Positions 46,648 through 57,900 of a DNA stretch of 64,000 bases are shown one piece after another. Position numbers and translations under genes: made by a program. The notes below the pieces were generated by a model. The model ran no database searches. It was not told the DNA's origin and was given only the letters and a program-made list of their open reading frames with translations. Location: positions 992,001 to 1,056,000 of the forward strand of contig JASANH010000850.1 in assembly GCA_030248295.1 (NCBI GenBank), in the 5' to 3' direction. Positions within the stretch are counted from its first letter, which is position 1; every line of letters begins with the position of its first letter. The DNA is from Mesodorylaimus sp. YZB2_4. Lineage: Eukaryota > Nematoda > Enoplea > Dorylaimida > Dorylaimidae.

Positions 46648-47454
46648 TTGTGAGCACCCTGATGTGACAAGTGCGCCAGCTGCAGTGCAATGTCTGTCTG
46701 TCTACTCTGACAAGGTGGTTCTTGAGTGTTATTTTTGAGCGTGACCTACCCGTTTTTCATCTATCAGCTGGTTGGCAAAGTGGTGACTTATATGCAGACA
46801 GGATGAAACCTACATGTACTGTATGTGAAGATATGCACGAGCTGCTACCAAAGACATCAGTCCACTTGAAGAAAGCACAAGAGAAGGCGGAACCAAAAAC
46901 TGGTGCTTCTTTTAATGGGGTAGCTTTGAATGGGTCTATTTCTTGTTGTAACCATCGCCGCTTAGAAGTGTGGCTAGGGCAGTTGGCTTGGTGGGGAGGA
47001 GCCAGGGCGGTATAAGAACAGGCCGTCGGGAGAGATCAGGGCTCTCACTTGCGTTATTTCGCTCGATTCGTTTCCATCTAACTGTGCTAGTCTTTCGTGG
47101 ATAGCCACCCTCCGTATTGTCCAACCCATTTGGCAGACCTGTGGTGTGGTGGGGCCAGGCGCCAGCCAGGGACTTCGATTAGCATACTCTGATGGGCCGC
47201 TGCGGTCGTCGTTTACTTTGGTTCATACTGGAAGAGTCCAGGAGTTGACTCCGGGGCAGGTGCTCAGGCTGTTTGCGGATTTGTCTGTGGATAAGATCAA
47301 GGACTGTTGACACATCGCCGTGCATTCCTGCGCTCGCAAAGAATCCTCTGGTGTTGACTGGAGTCTTTACTGCGCCATCGACAGTGGAACTGTTCGCCAG
47401 TGATGGAATCTTAGGACTGCGTGTATTCGACCAGCACTCAGGCTCGTGAAGGAG
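46648..47454. other. Intergenic, no recognisable gene
   Basis: No exons identified. Probably repeat-derived in part, since it runs into the SINE at 47455, but no boundary is clear. Confidence 0.35.
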
Positions 47455-47925
47455 CCGCGGGTGTCTCAGCTGGTTAAGGCGTTGGTCGCGCATAGCTTGG
47501 GCCAGCGGGAGGCCGCAGTTCTGTTCCGGCTGGGGACGGCAGTTTAGTAAGTCCGTTCTCTGAGTGGGAACAGGTCTTCGCCGGAAGTTTAGTAAGTATC
47601 GCTGGCCTTGCACACCAGGCTCTGGGCGACTCACCCGGTACCGTCATGTGGCGGACGCCAAACGAGTAAAGAAGCAGGAAACTGGGTCCTGAACACCAGT
47701 CGGGAAAGTCCCTCCCTTCTCGCCCAGTATCATCCTGGGACGTTGATGCTGGCACAGGACCCTCATGTGGAGGTGCTTCTAGTGGAGACAAGCAGACGGA
47801 AGCTGCCGTGAGAGCTGCCCACCTCACGGCCTCGCATCATATAAGACTGCTGGTCGTCTATAGGCAAAACAGGTTGGAAGACCCGTGGGGAACTGGGGCA
47901 GCACGAGGCATAACCCACAATTTTT
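47455..47925 (+). repeat. SINE copy with tRNA-like head and shared 3' body
   Basis: The start (GTGTCTCAGCTGGTTAAGGCG, 47468 onward) resembles a tRNA D-arm with an A box. The body from 47696 to 47919 aligns along its length with 50860-51087 (shared CTCGCCCAGTATCATCCT, TGCTGGCACAGGA, CCTCACGGCCTCGC, CTATAGGCAAAAC) at roughly 80-85 percent by eye, and its end with the SINE at 5072-5469. No target-site duplication was seen. Confidence 0.68.
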
Positions 47926-48971
47926 TTTTAAACCAGCCCCGTGTATCACTGCACAGGGCAGTTGCAGGCACCGGGGCGCGGCATACGCGCCTGATCGTGA
48001 GGGTTGTTGTAGGAATCGGGGCCCTAGTGATCAATACTCTACAGGAATAAGCCTTTCTACGGCTTGGACTATTGAAGACCTCGAACCGCTCGCTTATGAG
48101 ATCAGCCCAAACCCGCTGTCACGCCGCCGTCACATCTGTCGCACGTTCGCACAACATTCTGCTTCGCCAGTTGTCAAACGACAACATCGCATTCACAGTC
48201 AGCAGAAAGCCATAAAAGCCAATGGCTGTGCCGCGACCAATATCAAATAACCGATTGTAAGTGAATACCAGTCATGAAAGGCGGGACAGATTTGAGCAGA
48301 GCGGCCATCGATGGGAGAGGACAGAAAAGTAAGAACTGAAAGAGACGTCATTTTCCATCAAACGACACAAAACTTGAGGCTTTTTCCTAAAGGCTCAACT
48401 TTTCTCTTGAAGAATGAAACAACAATGGGGATAGCACATTTGTAGAAACAAATTTAAAATAAAGTTTCCGCAAGGTGCTGGCAGCATTTTACGAAGGAGC
48501 CAGGGACAGGAAAAAAGGAAACTGAACTGGGATGGCCTCTCTTCCACCAGTAATTTTGTCCGACTTGAACAGAACCATTGCCCACCCCCTCGCGAGGGGG
48601 CCGAAGCTGGCTCTAGGATTAAAATGGTTGTCAGTCCATTCCTGGATGCCTCGAAGCTTGTGATTCGGACTGGTCTGTACTTCTTAGCATGGCTACCCTT
48701 TATGATTGCTTTTAGCTATACGGTACTTTGGCATGCTCATCTGCAGTAGTGGAACTTTGTCGTGTCAGTAACGTAATGTGCATAAACTGGCACTAGGCGA
48801 ATGGCATTTACAGCATACAGTGTCCACGAAGTCAGAATGCTCTTCAAACCACGGACTGCGGGCAGTCTTTTTTGCATCTAAACCGGCGTATAGACCAGCA
48901 GCCAGAAACGCGCCATGACAAAACGAGCAAGACAATCACGCGGTCATCTTCGTTCAGGTTTCACTTCATCG
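47926..48971. other. Intergenic, no recognisable gene
   Basis: Downstream of the PP1-like gene. A 9-base T run follows the SINE. Short plus-strand frames at 47808-48250 have no recognisable domain. Confidence 0.4.
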
Positions 48972-51565
48972 TCACGTCTTTTTTCCTGCTCGCTTCTTTT
49001 TCGGATTCGTCGAATTCGATGGAATTTGCTGCAAGAAAACCATGATAGAATAGCATACTAGAATTGAGAGACAAGGAAAGAGGTACCTTTATCTTGCAGC
49101 TAAGATCCGTTTCGATGCTGAGGATACCAGCTGCGTTGCTGAACTGGCCACAGTAGTCGGGGGCACTGAATACAGTCACCAACCGATCGCCCGCGAAAAA
49201 TTCGAATCCTTCTTGGACCACCTGCAGAGCGAATAGTGGCACAGCGTGCACGCAAGTAAATATGAGATTGCTTACTTGATGGGCTCGAGCAATCAGGTCC
49301 AGTTCCAGCTGCTCGCACAGTTCGATGACGACATCCGGTCCGAAATGATACGAGATGCCCCGTGTGCTCGGCACATACCCTGATGGACACGCGAGTTGGC
49401 TGTGGTCAGCACAAGCGAGAAAGACAAGGGTCCTACCTCGGATGCTGTTGTTGGGGTCGGCCCAGAGCAGGTCGGCAGTGAGCCCCACATCTGGCACGTC
49501 GATAACGGGTCGCTGCAGTTCTCTGATTTGATCCAAGCTCGCGAGTTCGGGAGATAAGCCGCCGTGCATACACAGGATACGTCCCGATACCAAAGCCGCC
49601 AGAGGCATCCAGTCGAACACGTCCTGAGCAGACCGACCTACCTTCCGTCCTTTCGATGACTGCTGTGGTCGGAAAGCACTTACGTTAAACTGGTCGTAAA
49701 TCTCGGCGTTGTACCGTCGTCGAATCTCCTCGAAGAACCCGTACACGCGGTTGATCGAGCGAGTCTCGTGATTGCCGCGAAGGATGTAGAAGTCGTCAGG
49801 ATATCGGATCTTGAGAGCGAACATCATGCAGATTGTTTCCAGGCTCTGAGGGCCGCGGTCGACGTAGTCGCCTGAAGTCGAACAGATCCTACCATCGGTT
49901 TCCAGATTATCAGTCCTACAGTAGATGGTCTATGCTCCATCCATCCATCCTGCCTGCCCCACGGCTCCGCATCACCCTCACGTGCTGCCTCGTGAAGGGT
50001 GCGTCAGTTTGCTGAATTGCTGGGAGCAAGTTCGATCTACAGCCGTCGGAAAATGCGGTGAAGTTCTTTGCACGCCTGGGCCCAGTTTCACCGAGGCACT
50101 CACTTCCAAGTGTTACAAGCGCCACAAGTGTCTATTTTGCAAGTATCCGCGTTTCACCACAAACAAACTCACAAGTTAGAAATGCAAGTGTGAGAGATGC
50201 CTGGTTACAAGGAGCCTGTGGGCCGTCCAGTAAAAACACGTGGCAAGTATAGAGAACTACGGGCAATAAGTCACAAGCCTGACGAACGAGCGTTTCACCA
50301 CGGCGCTTCCGGCCCATGTGAAAAAGCAGGCTTGAAAAGAGTGACTTGTCAAAGATGGAGGCAGAACTTGTAAACGAGCCTAAATTCAAAAGGCTGCAGC
50401 GCATTCATTTTTCGGGAGGTGAGGGGACAAGGTGCTTTGATAAGTCACGCGCTTTCGCAGGGCAGACAAACTGTGGTTTCCTGCCATAATCATTGACCTG
50501 CCAAAAGATGGAAGGAAAGGGATCCATAGGGCAAAAAAAAGGAAAAATGGATGAAAACCAGCAAGGCTACAAGTCGTACGAGTCTCGTTCTGACTTCTTG
50601 AAAGTTTAACACAAATTACGAGTCGCCGCCTATTTTTTCTGAGAGCTTGTAAGTTTATGAAACCGAACTGCTCGTAGTCGTGCCAGCGCTTTCGTAACAA
50701 GTCTTGTAACTCTAGGAGCTGTTAATGGATTATTCACTTTGGTGAAATGCGAGTTGCTTGTGGACTCGTAACTTGTGAGCTTGTAACGTGTGAACTGTGA
50801 CTTGTTTTGCTTGTAACTTGTAAGTGCGAGTAGAGAATTAGGGAGCTGGTTCTGGAATACCAGCACGGAAGGCCCCACCATTCTCGCCCAGTATCATCCT
50901 TTGGACGCTGGTGCTGGCACAGGATGCCCTCGTGCGGAGGAGCTCCTAGTGGAGACACACGCAGGGAAGCCCGTGAGAGCTGGCCACCTCACGGCCTCGC
51001 TTATCATAACATGACTGCTGGTCGGCTATAGGCAAAACGGGTTGGAAGTCCCGTGGGGAGCTGTGGCGGCGTGGGGCCAAACCCATAAAGAAATTTCAAA
51101 AATGACTTCGCGGAACGTTGCCCTGCATTAGACAGACCCTACATAATCAAGATAACAAGACAGGGACTTCTGACAAGACCTCGGGAAAGGACTAAAAATG
51201 ACCTTACCAGCACGATGGGTAAGACTCACACTCACCCAGAAACAGGTATCGCGTCTTCGGCGGCCAGCCGTTTTCGTCCATCAGCCGTATCAGGTCCGAA
51301 TATTGACCATGAATGTCACCGCATATTGTTACTGGGGTCGTGACTTCGAGCAGCATTGGCTGCTTGGTGAAGATCGCCTTTGCGCGTTCCATCAGCCACA
51401 ACACGTCGTTCCAATCCAACGGTCTTTCCTCTTGCGATGCCACCGCGTTCCTGAGTACTTCGATCACCAGTCTGAAATGGGGATGGTCAGCAGTCGAATC
51501 ACGCAACAATATGCTTACTTTAGTCCCTTGTACTCTTCTGCGTTCAGCTCCATCGCCTCGGCCAT
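48972..51565 (-). CDS. PP1-type serine/threonine protein phosphatase catalytic subunit
   Basis: PPP-family metallophosphatase, 317 aa from seven exons: 51565-51519, 51471-51236, 49871-49684, 49623-49437, 49379-49276, 49221-49087, 49028-48972. All metal-site motifs are present in order: GDIHGQYSDLIRLM, GDYVDRG, RGNHETRSINRVYGF, MHGGLSPEL, IARAHQVVQEGFEFF, and SAPDYCGQFSNAAG (usually SAPNYCGEFDN). PP1 spacing is kept (YDQFN-DVFDWMPLAALV) once the 60-bp intron 49683-49624 is removed. The C-terminal tail is short and basic (QIPSNSTNPKKKRAGKKT). Divergence from canonical PP1 (LLWADPNNSIRGYVPSTRGISYHFG) resembles the sperm-enriched PP1 paralogues of nematodes. Intron 2 is 1,364 bp and contains a SINE. 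The ATG at 51565 is the first in-frame Met before EYKGLK; more N-terminal sequence is possible. Confidence 0.92.
50860..51087 (+). repeat. SINE body copy inside PP1-like intron 2
   Basis: Aligns over its full length with 47696-47919, same orientation. No tRNA-like head is visible upstream, so it appears 5'-truncated. The flank (50750-50830) has an irregular CTTGTAAC-rich tandem pattern. Confidence 0.72.
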
Positions 51566-53452
51566 CGCGGCTTCCTTTGCAGACTCCTTACTCACAAACA
51601 GCCAGCAGCGGTGTCGGGACCTCCGCAGATACTCTTAAAGTGTAAAGTAAGGAGTCACGTGATCACTAGATACTCGCGCAAGAATGCAGCGATTGGGCGG
51701 GCTTAATTGCATGTGTTTCAATCAAAAATTGAATGAAACATTCTTGGTCGAAACACATGTGCATTAGTAATGACCATATGCATGGATTGTATCTTTTCGT
51801 TGTTGGCCGTGACGTGCAAATAATTTTACCTTGATCCGTTGTCTGACTGGTGTGTCGTCGCGGCCAGGATGGGTCAATGCTCATACGCATAGGATCGGGT
51901 TCCTTTTTCCTGTTTTTCTGCAGAGGCTCACAGATGATTCGCATCGCCCTGCTGGCCTCCATGGTTCATTAGGAGCTGTTTACTTGCCTTTCAACACTTC
52001 AGGTCAGCTGCAGGTCAACGAGAGGTAGCTGGGGATTGAAGAACTAAGACACCAAGAGGAGGATCCCTTGCCTGTCAAAGCCCCGAGTGGAAGTAATTCC
52101 GCCCTTTCCATGAGTCCTTGGTGCTGATGTCAATTACGAGACGTGCCTCATGAAGTCATTAAAATATAGTGGTCCTTCGTTGGTGTCGTTCCGAAGTTAT
52201 CAAGCAAAAATACACTGGAATCACCTGAGAGCAAAGGGGTCAGTTTGCTGGCAAGTGAACTATTCAAGGAGGGCCAAGAGGCATTGGGGAGACCAGGGTA
52301 AGATCCAGGTGGTGTGTTCCATAACACCAAGTCTCGCCACAGTTTAACGTGCCAGTGGAAAAGTGCAGCACAGAGAAGAGTGTGAACCGGGCTCGCTCGT
52401 GTGTCCGCTGATAGGCGCAAATTGGGACTCAACCAGGGGACTCAAGTTGATGTTTTACCATTCCTTGACTGCTAGAACTTGAGTTTGAGTTTGATGCGGA
52501 CCCGGGTATCACCTACCATACGTCACTTGTCCTCGGGGATACGTCCTAAAGCTACTGCTACTTTCGCACTTGCTCAAGCCAGATATTCATATTTTCCTGC
52601 AGAGTTCTGCATTGCGCGACACGCGCTATTTCGAGGTTTTCAATGTGACATATGCTGAACCTATTTCTGACCTTGCCCAAGAACCTATCGGGCACTCTAA
52701 CTGGATTAAGGTCCAAACTCCCCACCGAAGTGGCCCCATTTCTAAGCTTTCGCACTGTTAGGCTGACAGTGGCGGATAGTACGCACGGTGTGCCTGAACT
52801 TCGGATGATAACCCGGCTACCCAGGGTACGGCGATCAGCGCGCCACAAGAGCAAAGCCGATCTGACACGAGCGCGGTGGTCAGGTGACTGGAAGACAGCA
52901 GCCATGACACTACGAGAATGCTGGCTTGGAGCAAGGAGCTTGAATCTATTAATATTTGCACTCTGGGCAACGTTGCCAGGGGTTCAATGCATAATAGCAT
53001 AACACTAGGCTGTTGAATCGTGCCCATATCGTCGAATAGAATAGGCAAAATGTAAGTTCGAGCTTCGCGTACCTTGAGTTTCTTGTACCTACAGTAGGCT
53101 GTGCCAACTGGCTCGCTGGGAATCTTGGTCATTCACAGCAGAATATCCTAATAACTTATGCTCCATTTGCGCAAACTAGTCCCTCGTAATTTTCTAGCAA
53201 ATTTTGTTATATGCGCTTTTAAATTTCGCGCGGGTAAAGCTGCTTATTTCAAAAGTTAAGAGCTTGCGCATAGAGTTAAGGTACTGTAAGCGCCATCCCT
53301 GGAAACGGAGGTGTCTAGCGGACTAGTCATGGCATACTAGTGAGTGGTGGGGCCATATCGATTTGATTCTGGAGATAGTTTCTTTTTTTCTCTCGGCCTT
53401 TGCTTTCTTGTGCTACAAATAAAACTACTGATAATTCGTAGCCGCCGAAGCA
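51566..53452. other. Intergenic, no recognisable gene
   Basis: Open frames such as 52558-52905 (minus) and 52652-53002 (plus) overlap in antisense and show no known domain. Just before the next gene, CTACAAATAAAACTAC at 53414 contains an AATAAA-like signal. Confidence 0.4.
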
Positions 53453-54517
53453 ATGCTATTTGGTCAAATCCTGCGGAGCTTTGCTTGCCGCACTGTGACG
53501 AGGAACGTTCTGGTAAGGTCTTTGACTTTGAGTTTGGGCACTTTTGCACTTGCTAGCTATCTATCTATGTGCCTGACTTTGTACTTCGACCTTCAAATTT
53601 TTCCGTCTCTTTTTTCGTACCGAGTGTTTTATTGCAATGTTCCTCCGATTTCTAATACGCTTATTTTTCAGCGAACGTTCCACCATGCCGCTCGGAACGA
53701 GTTCGCCAAGCGTGCATTCCTTCGACCAGCAGCAGTCGGTGGGGGCGGCGGGTTGTTGGCATTGAGCCTATGGCAGAAAGTGACCGAAGATCCGGACAGT
53801 GCTCACAAAAAGAAAATCCAGGATATCATTGCTCGCGCTGATGCCATGTACGACAACCACATGTTCGATGCTCTTTACGATTATCTCAAAGAACAATGTT
53901 CGAGTCCAGCGACTGGCGGTGGAAATGCAGAATTGCTTTGGCGTTTTGCTCGTGCTTCCTACGAGAAAGGGAAGAAGTCCCAACATACCGTCGAACGGCG
54001 AACATTCGTTTTCGAAGCCTTCGAGCACGCAAAACGTGCATTGGAATTGGACGAGAAGTCATTCGCCGCCCACAAATGGTACGCTATTCTGTTGGAAGCC
54101 AAGAGCGCGTACGAAGGAACGACGGCCAAAATAAAAGAGTCGTACAAGATCAGAGATCATTTGATGAGAGCGTTGGACTTGAATCCAATCGATGCTACAA
54201 CTTGGCATATTCTGGGAGTGTGGTACTTCACCATCGCTAGCCTGAAGTGGTACGAGCGAAAAGTGGCCTCGACCTTCTTCGCCACCCCGCCAACAGCCAC
54301 CTTTCAAGAAGCGTTAGACTGTTTCTTGAAAGCGGAGTCGATCAATCCAAATTTTTACAGTCAAAATTTATTGTATTTGGGTAAAACGTACAAGGAAATG
54401 GGCGATGCGATTTCGGCCAAGCGATACTTGAAGTCGACCGTCGAATACGTGGTCGTAACCGCGGACGATCATTCGGCGCATGACGAGGCTGAGAAATTAT
54501 TAAAGGAGATCAAGTAG
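53453..54517 (+). CDS. Regulator of microtubule dynamics (RMD1/RMDN family)
   Basis: Two exons, 53453-53512 and 53672-54517, give 301 aa. The 159-bp intron (GTAAGG...TTTTTCAG) is in frame and open, so an unspliced 354-residue reading also exists; the spliced form is preferred because the intron has perfect borders and its translation is hydrophobic junk. The N-terminus looks like a mitochondrial presequence or anchor (RNEFAKRAFLRP then a Gly-rich hydrophobic stretch). The rest is the TPR-like RMD domain: ADAMYDNHMFDALYDYLKEQ, AELLWRFARASYEKGK, AAHKWYAILLEAKSAYEGT, PIDATTWHILGVWYFTIA, LLYLGKTYKEMGDAISAKRY. C. elegans RMD-1 acts in spindle microtubule attachment; vertebrate RMDN proteins sit at mitochondria. 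Confidence 0.92.
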   Translation: MLFGQILRSFACRTVTRNVLVRSLTLSLGTFALASYLSMCLTLYFDLQIFPSLFSYRVFYCNVPPISNTLIFQRTFHHAARNEFAKRAFLRPAAVGGGGGLLALSLWQKVTEDPDSAHKKKIQDIIARADAMYDNHMFDALYDYLKEQCSSPATGGGNAELLWRFARASYEKGKKSQHTVERRTFVFEAFEHAKRALELDEKSFAAHKWYAILLEAKSAYEGTTAKIKESYKIRDHLMRALDLNPIDATTWHILGVWYFTIASLKWYERKVASTFFATPPTATFQEALDCFLKAESINPNFYSQNLLYLGKTYKEMGDAISAKRYLKSTVEYVVVTADDHSAHDEAEKLLKEIK

Positions 54518-54948
54518 ACGTTTGGTCAAGTCCAAGGACTGGGCAGGTGATTGGGTTTCATTTGGACACAACCTAAAACTTTGTTGGTGGACTCTTTTTC
54601 GGCATGTTGTGACATAAACTGGTTCTTGTAAAACCGGGTGCAAATGTTTACTATTGCGTTGCCAAACCTGTAATTGTCTAGCGTCAACCTTAGGCCTGGT
54701 CGTGAGTACGCGTGTCTGGCATGCTTTGTGCAGTACTAGCATGTCATATAGCAGATCACGCGGCAGTGTTGGGTCTTGTTATCTTGAAGGACAGCCGTGT
54801 GCTGGCAGCTTATCAGTGCTGTTATTTCGGGATTGTAATCCTTTGAGGGAATTAGGTGGACGTGCGTTTAGGAGGAAGCTGCTGAATAGGAGTGTGCGAG
54901 GGCGGCACGTTTTGTAGACGTCCTAGCGCTGGTCGCTAGTCTTTCGTA

Positions 54949-57900
54949 ATGGGCGCTGGAACGGCACCGTCGAACAAGATCGTCTTATGTCGGCCTGTGT
55001 TCACTCAGGTAAGCTCATTTGTTGAGTGTGCGGGCGGGATAGCCACGCAGACCCTTTGAAGTTTCCAAGGCATTTCTTTCAGGAAAGCTTCGACGAACGA
55101 TTTGGGGCGCAGTTTGTGGATTTCAGTATCGTTGGTCGAGTACGAAGGAACATCAAGTCACTGGTTGGTAACAGATGCGGCAATCTGAAGACGTGGTGTC
55201 GGACGTGCCTTCCCCCGTTCCAATGGATACAAGAGTACCACTGGAAACGAGACATTGTGCAGGACCTGATCGCCGGAATAACTGTCGGCATTATGAACAT
55301 ACCCCAAGGTAGGCGGTGTGAGAACTACAGTAGTATCCACGTGCTTCGAACATGCAAATCAAGGTACCTTGCACCTTAGGGTCAAATTGTGGTAGTAATT
55401 ATAAGGCTTTTTCCGTGCAAACTTCAGAACGTCCATCCAATCCAGATTCTGGGCTTTGTTGTGCCTCGTAGTCCCCAGAGTCCCCATGTCCCGTGTGAGG
55501 GAAACTGATTGCAGCTCGTTTCGTTTCAGGCATGGCATACGGAATGCTGACTGGTCTGCCACCCGTGTACGGCCTGTATACTTCCTTCTACATACCACTG
55601 CTGTATGCAGTGTTCGGAACATCTCGTCACATGTCTGTTGGTAAGTGCTATTTCCAGCGGCTGAAGGCTCCCTCCCTGTGTCCCTTGTTGAGGCTTCACA
55701 TGGGAAGCAGTCTTGCATACCTTAACAACTGGGGGCACTGATCGAGCCTCCTCTCCTTCTGCGCCTGCATCGGGCAGCTATAGGCTTATGGTGAGTTTAT
55801 TCTAGGAACGTTTGCCGTCATTAGCCTCATGGTTTCAACGGCGGTCGACAGTGCGGCTCCCATGACGGCGGCATCATCAAATGATACAGCAGGATCGAAT
55901 TCAACAGACCCCAGCTCGTCGTTGTTATCGTGGTTTTGTGGGGCCAGTACTGCGGGCATGGCTAGAGATATGGAGAAGGCGGTGGATGCGGCAGTGACGT
56001 TGACATTCTTGGTGGGTGTTTGCCAGGTGAGTGAAGTCTGACAGAGTGGGAATGAGGTGTTTTGAGGGACGTATAATAGTTCCGGTTATAGTTGGCCCTC
56101 GGCTTACTGCACATGGGATTCCTATCCGTTTATTTGTCCGATCAGCTGGTGGAAGGACTTACAACGGGAGCGGCTATATTGGTATTCACCAGCCAAGTAT
56201 CTCAAGTGTTCGGCATTCGAGGTGTGCCGCAAGCGAATGGTGTTTTGGGTGTTTTGAAGGTAAGAAATATCTTAGCGATTTATGGTTTTACGAACTTCTC
56301 AATTATTGTCTTATCTTTTATAGTTTTATGTCTGTTTATTGACCAAGCTTGGCCATGTCAGTTGGGCCACCCTTATCACAGCCTGTATTTGCCTGATTGC
56401 GCTCGTGATAGTGAAAGAATTAATTGAACCGCCTTTTAAAAAGAAATTTAAGTTCCCCATACCCATCGAATTATTTATAGTAAGTAGAGTCCCAGTCAAA
56501 CGTAGCATATGCTTAACTGAGAACTGTGGTCATTTTCAGATCATTTTAAGCACCGTGACGTCATATTTCATGGGCCTGAATGTGCAATACAATGTGAAAA
56601 CGGTTGGAGACATACCGACTGGGTAAGCTGGACTTCTATCTTGTTTTAGCCGGATCCTTAAAGACGGAGTACACTCTAAAATAAATGTCGGATTATTGAG
56701 AAAATAGAATAGTATTGATATTCAGATTCAGCGCGCGCGTTTTCGTGGGGGTAGGCACAATTTTAGACCTCCAACATCTATTTAAAAATGTAGAAATTCT
56801 TGATAGCAAAGAGGGGGACCGATAGGAAATAAAAATTTCAACTTCTCAAATAATTGAGATAAAGTACAAAATTTTGGCTACCCCTCCCCCCCAATAAAAC
56901 GCGAGTGCTGAATCTGAATATCTCCGTCTTTAGAATTAGGTCTCTGTTGCCTGCCATTAATTCTGAGGCCAAGCCTGACAGGTGTAGGAGGAAGGTTGCC
57001 GACCATGGTCGGCGGAACAAAAATGCCGGCTGGAGCAGGCAAGTCTTGCGACTATACCTGAAACAAGTATCTGAGGCAAGTCTTGCTGAACCATCAACCC
57101 GAGATGTTGACCAGTGACACCCTGGCCTGGCTGAGGGTTACACCAGTGACAAGCGCAGCCAGGTGGTGCGAGAGACCAAATTCTGTGACAAAAAGCCTGG
57201 AATTCTGGTTACACTCACAAAAGGCAGATATATTTCCAGGTTGAAAACACCACGTTTGCCTGCATTTTCGTTAATACCAGAGCTCATACCGTATGCAATA
57301 AGCACAAGCGTCGTCATTTTTTCGATTGGAATTTCGATGGGCAAGATATTCTCAAAGAAACATGATTACGAAATCAACCCTAATCAGGTACGTTGCTCTT
57401 GTCTGGATCCATATTGCTATTGCTGTTGAAACAATTAGAGTTTGTATGTACGGTACACTAAATTAGGAATCTCAGAGGTGCGGGCTCGATTCCCGCTTGG
57501 GCCTCATGTTTTTCATTCTGTTTCTACGATGTTTCCCGATTCCAATCTAAGTCATTTCTTTTATCTCAAAACAAGTTCAGGCATCAAAGATGTTTTTGAA
57601 AATACTTCATTTTTTGAGTCAAGTGGATTTTAATGGGTTTTAGGCATATGTGCTTATTCCTTCGTCTTATCCATGTTGAGATAGCTATGCACAACAAGGT
57701 TAAGCGGCATTATGTACACATTGGCTTGGTAGGATGCATAAAAGCGGTTTGTGCCGAATTCGCACAGCATAGGGTGCCAAATACACAAGCGCGTGGGAAA
57801 AATGCTGCTGAGACAGCAGGGCATAGTTTTGCGCAGGAGTCTCCCTTCATGAACAAATTATGTGACTAAACCAGGATAATAAGCTTTACAGGCGATTTTG

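Noticed and set aside
47808-48250. Overlapping open frames after the SINE at 47455
   Set aside because: Partly repeat-derived sequence in competing frames with no family resemblance.
53453-54517. Reading RMD1 as one uninterrupted 354-residue frame
   Set aside because: The 159-bp segment 53513-53671 has perfect GTAAGG and TTTTTCAG borders and its translation is unlike any RMD protein; the spliced 301-residue form is preferred.
57470-57512. tRNA gene suggested by a perfect T-arm
   Set aside because: No 5' half, D-arm or anticodon arm precedes it and the acceptor stem has no partner.
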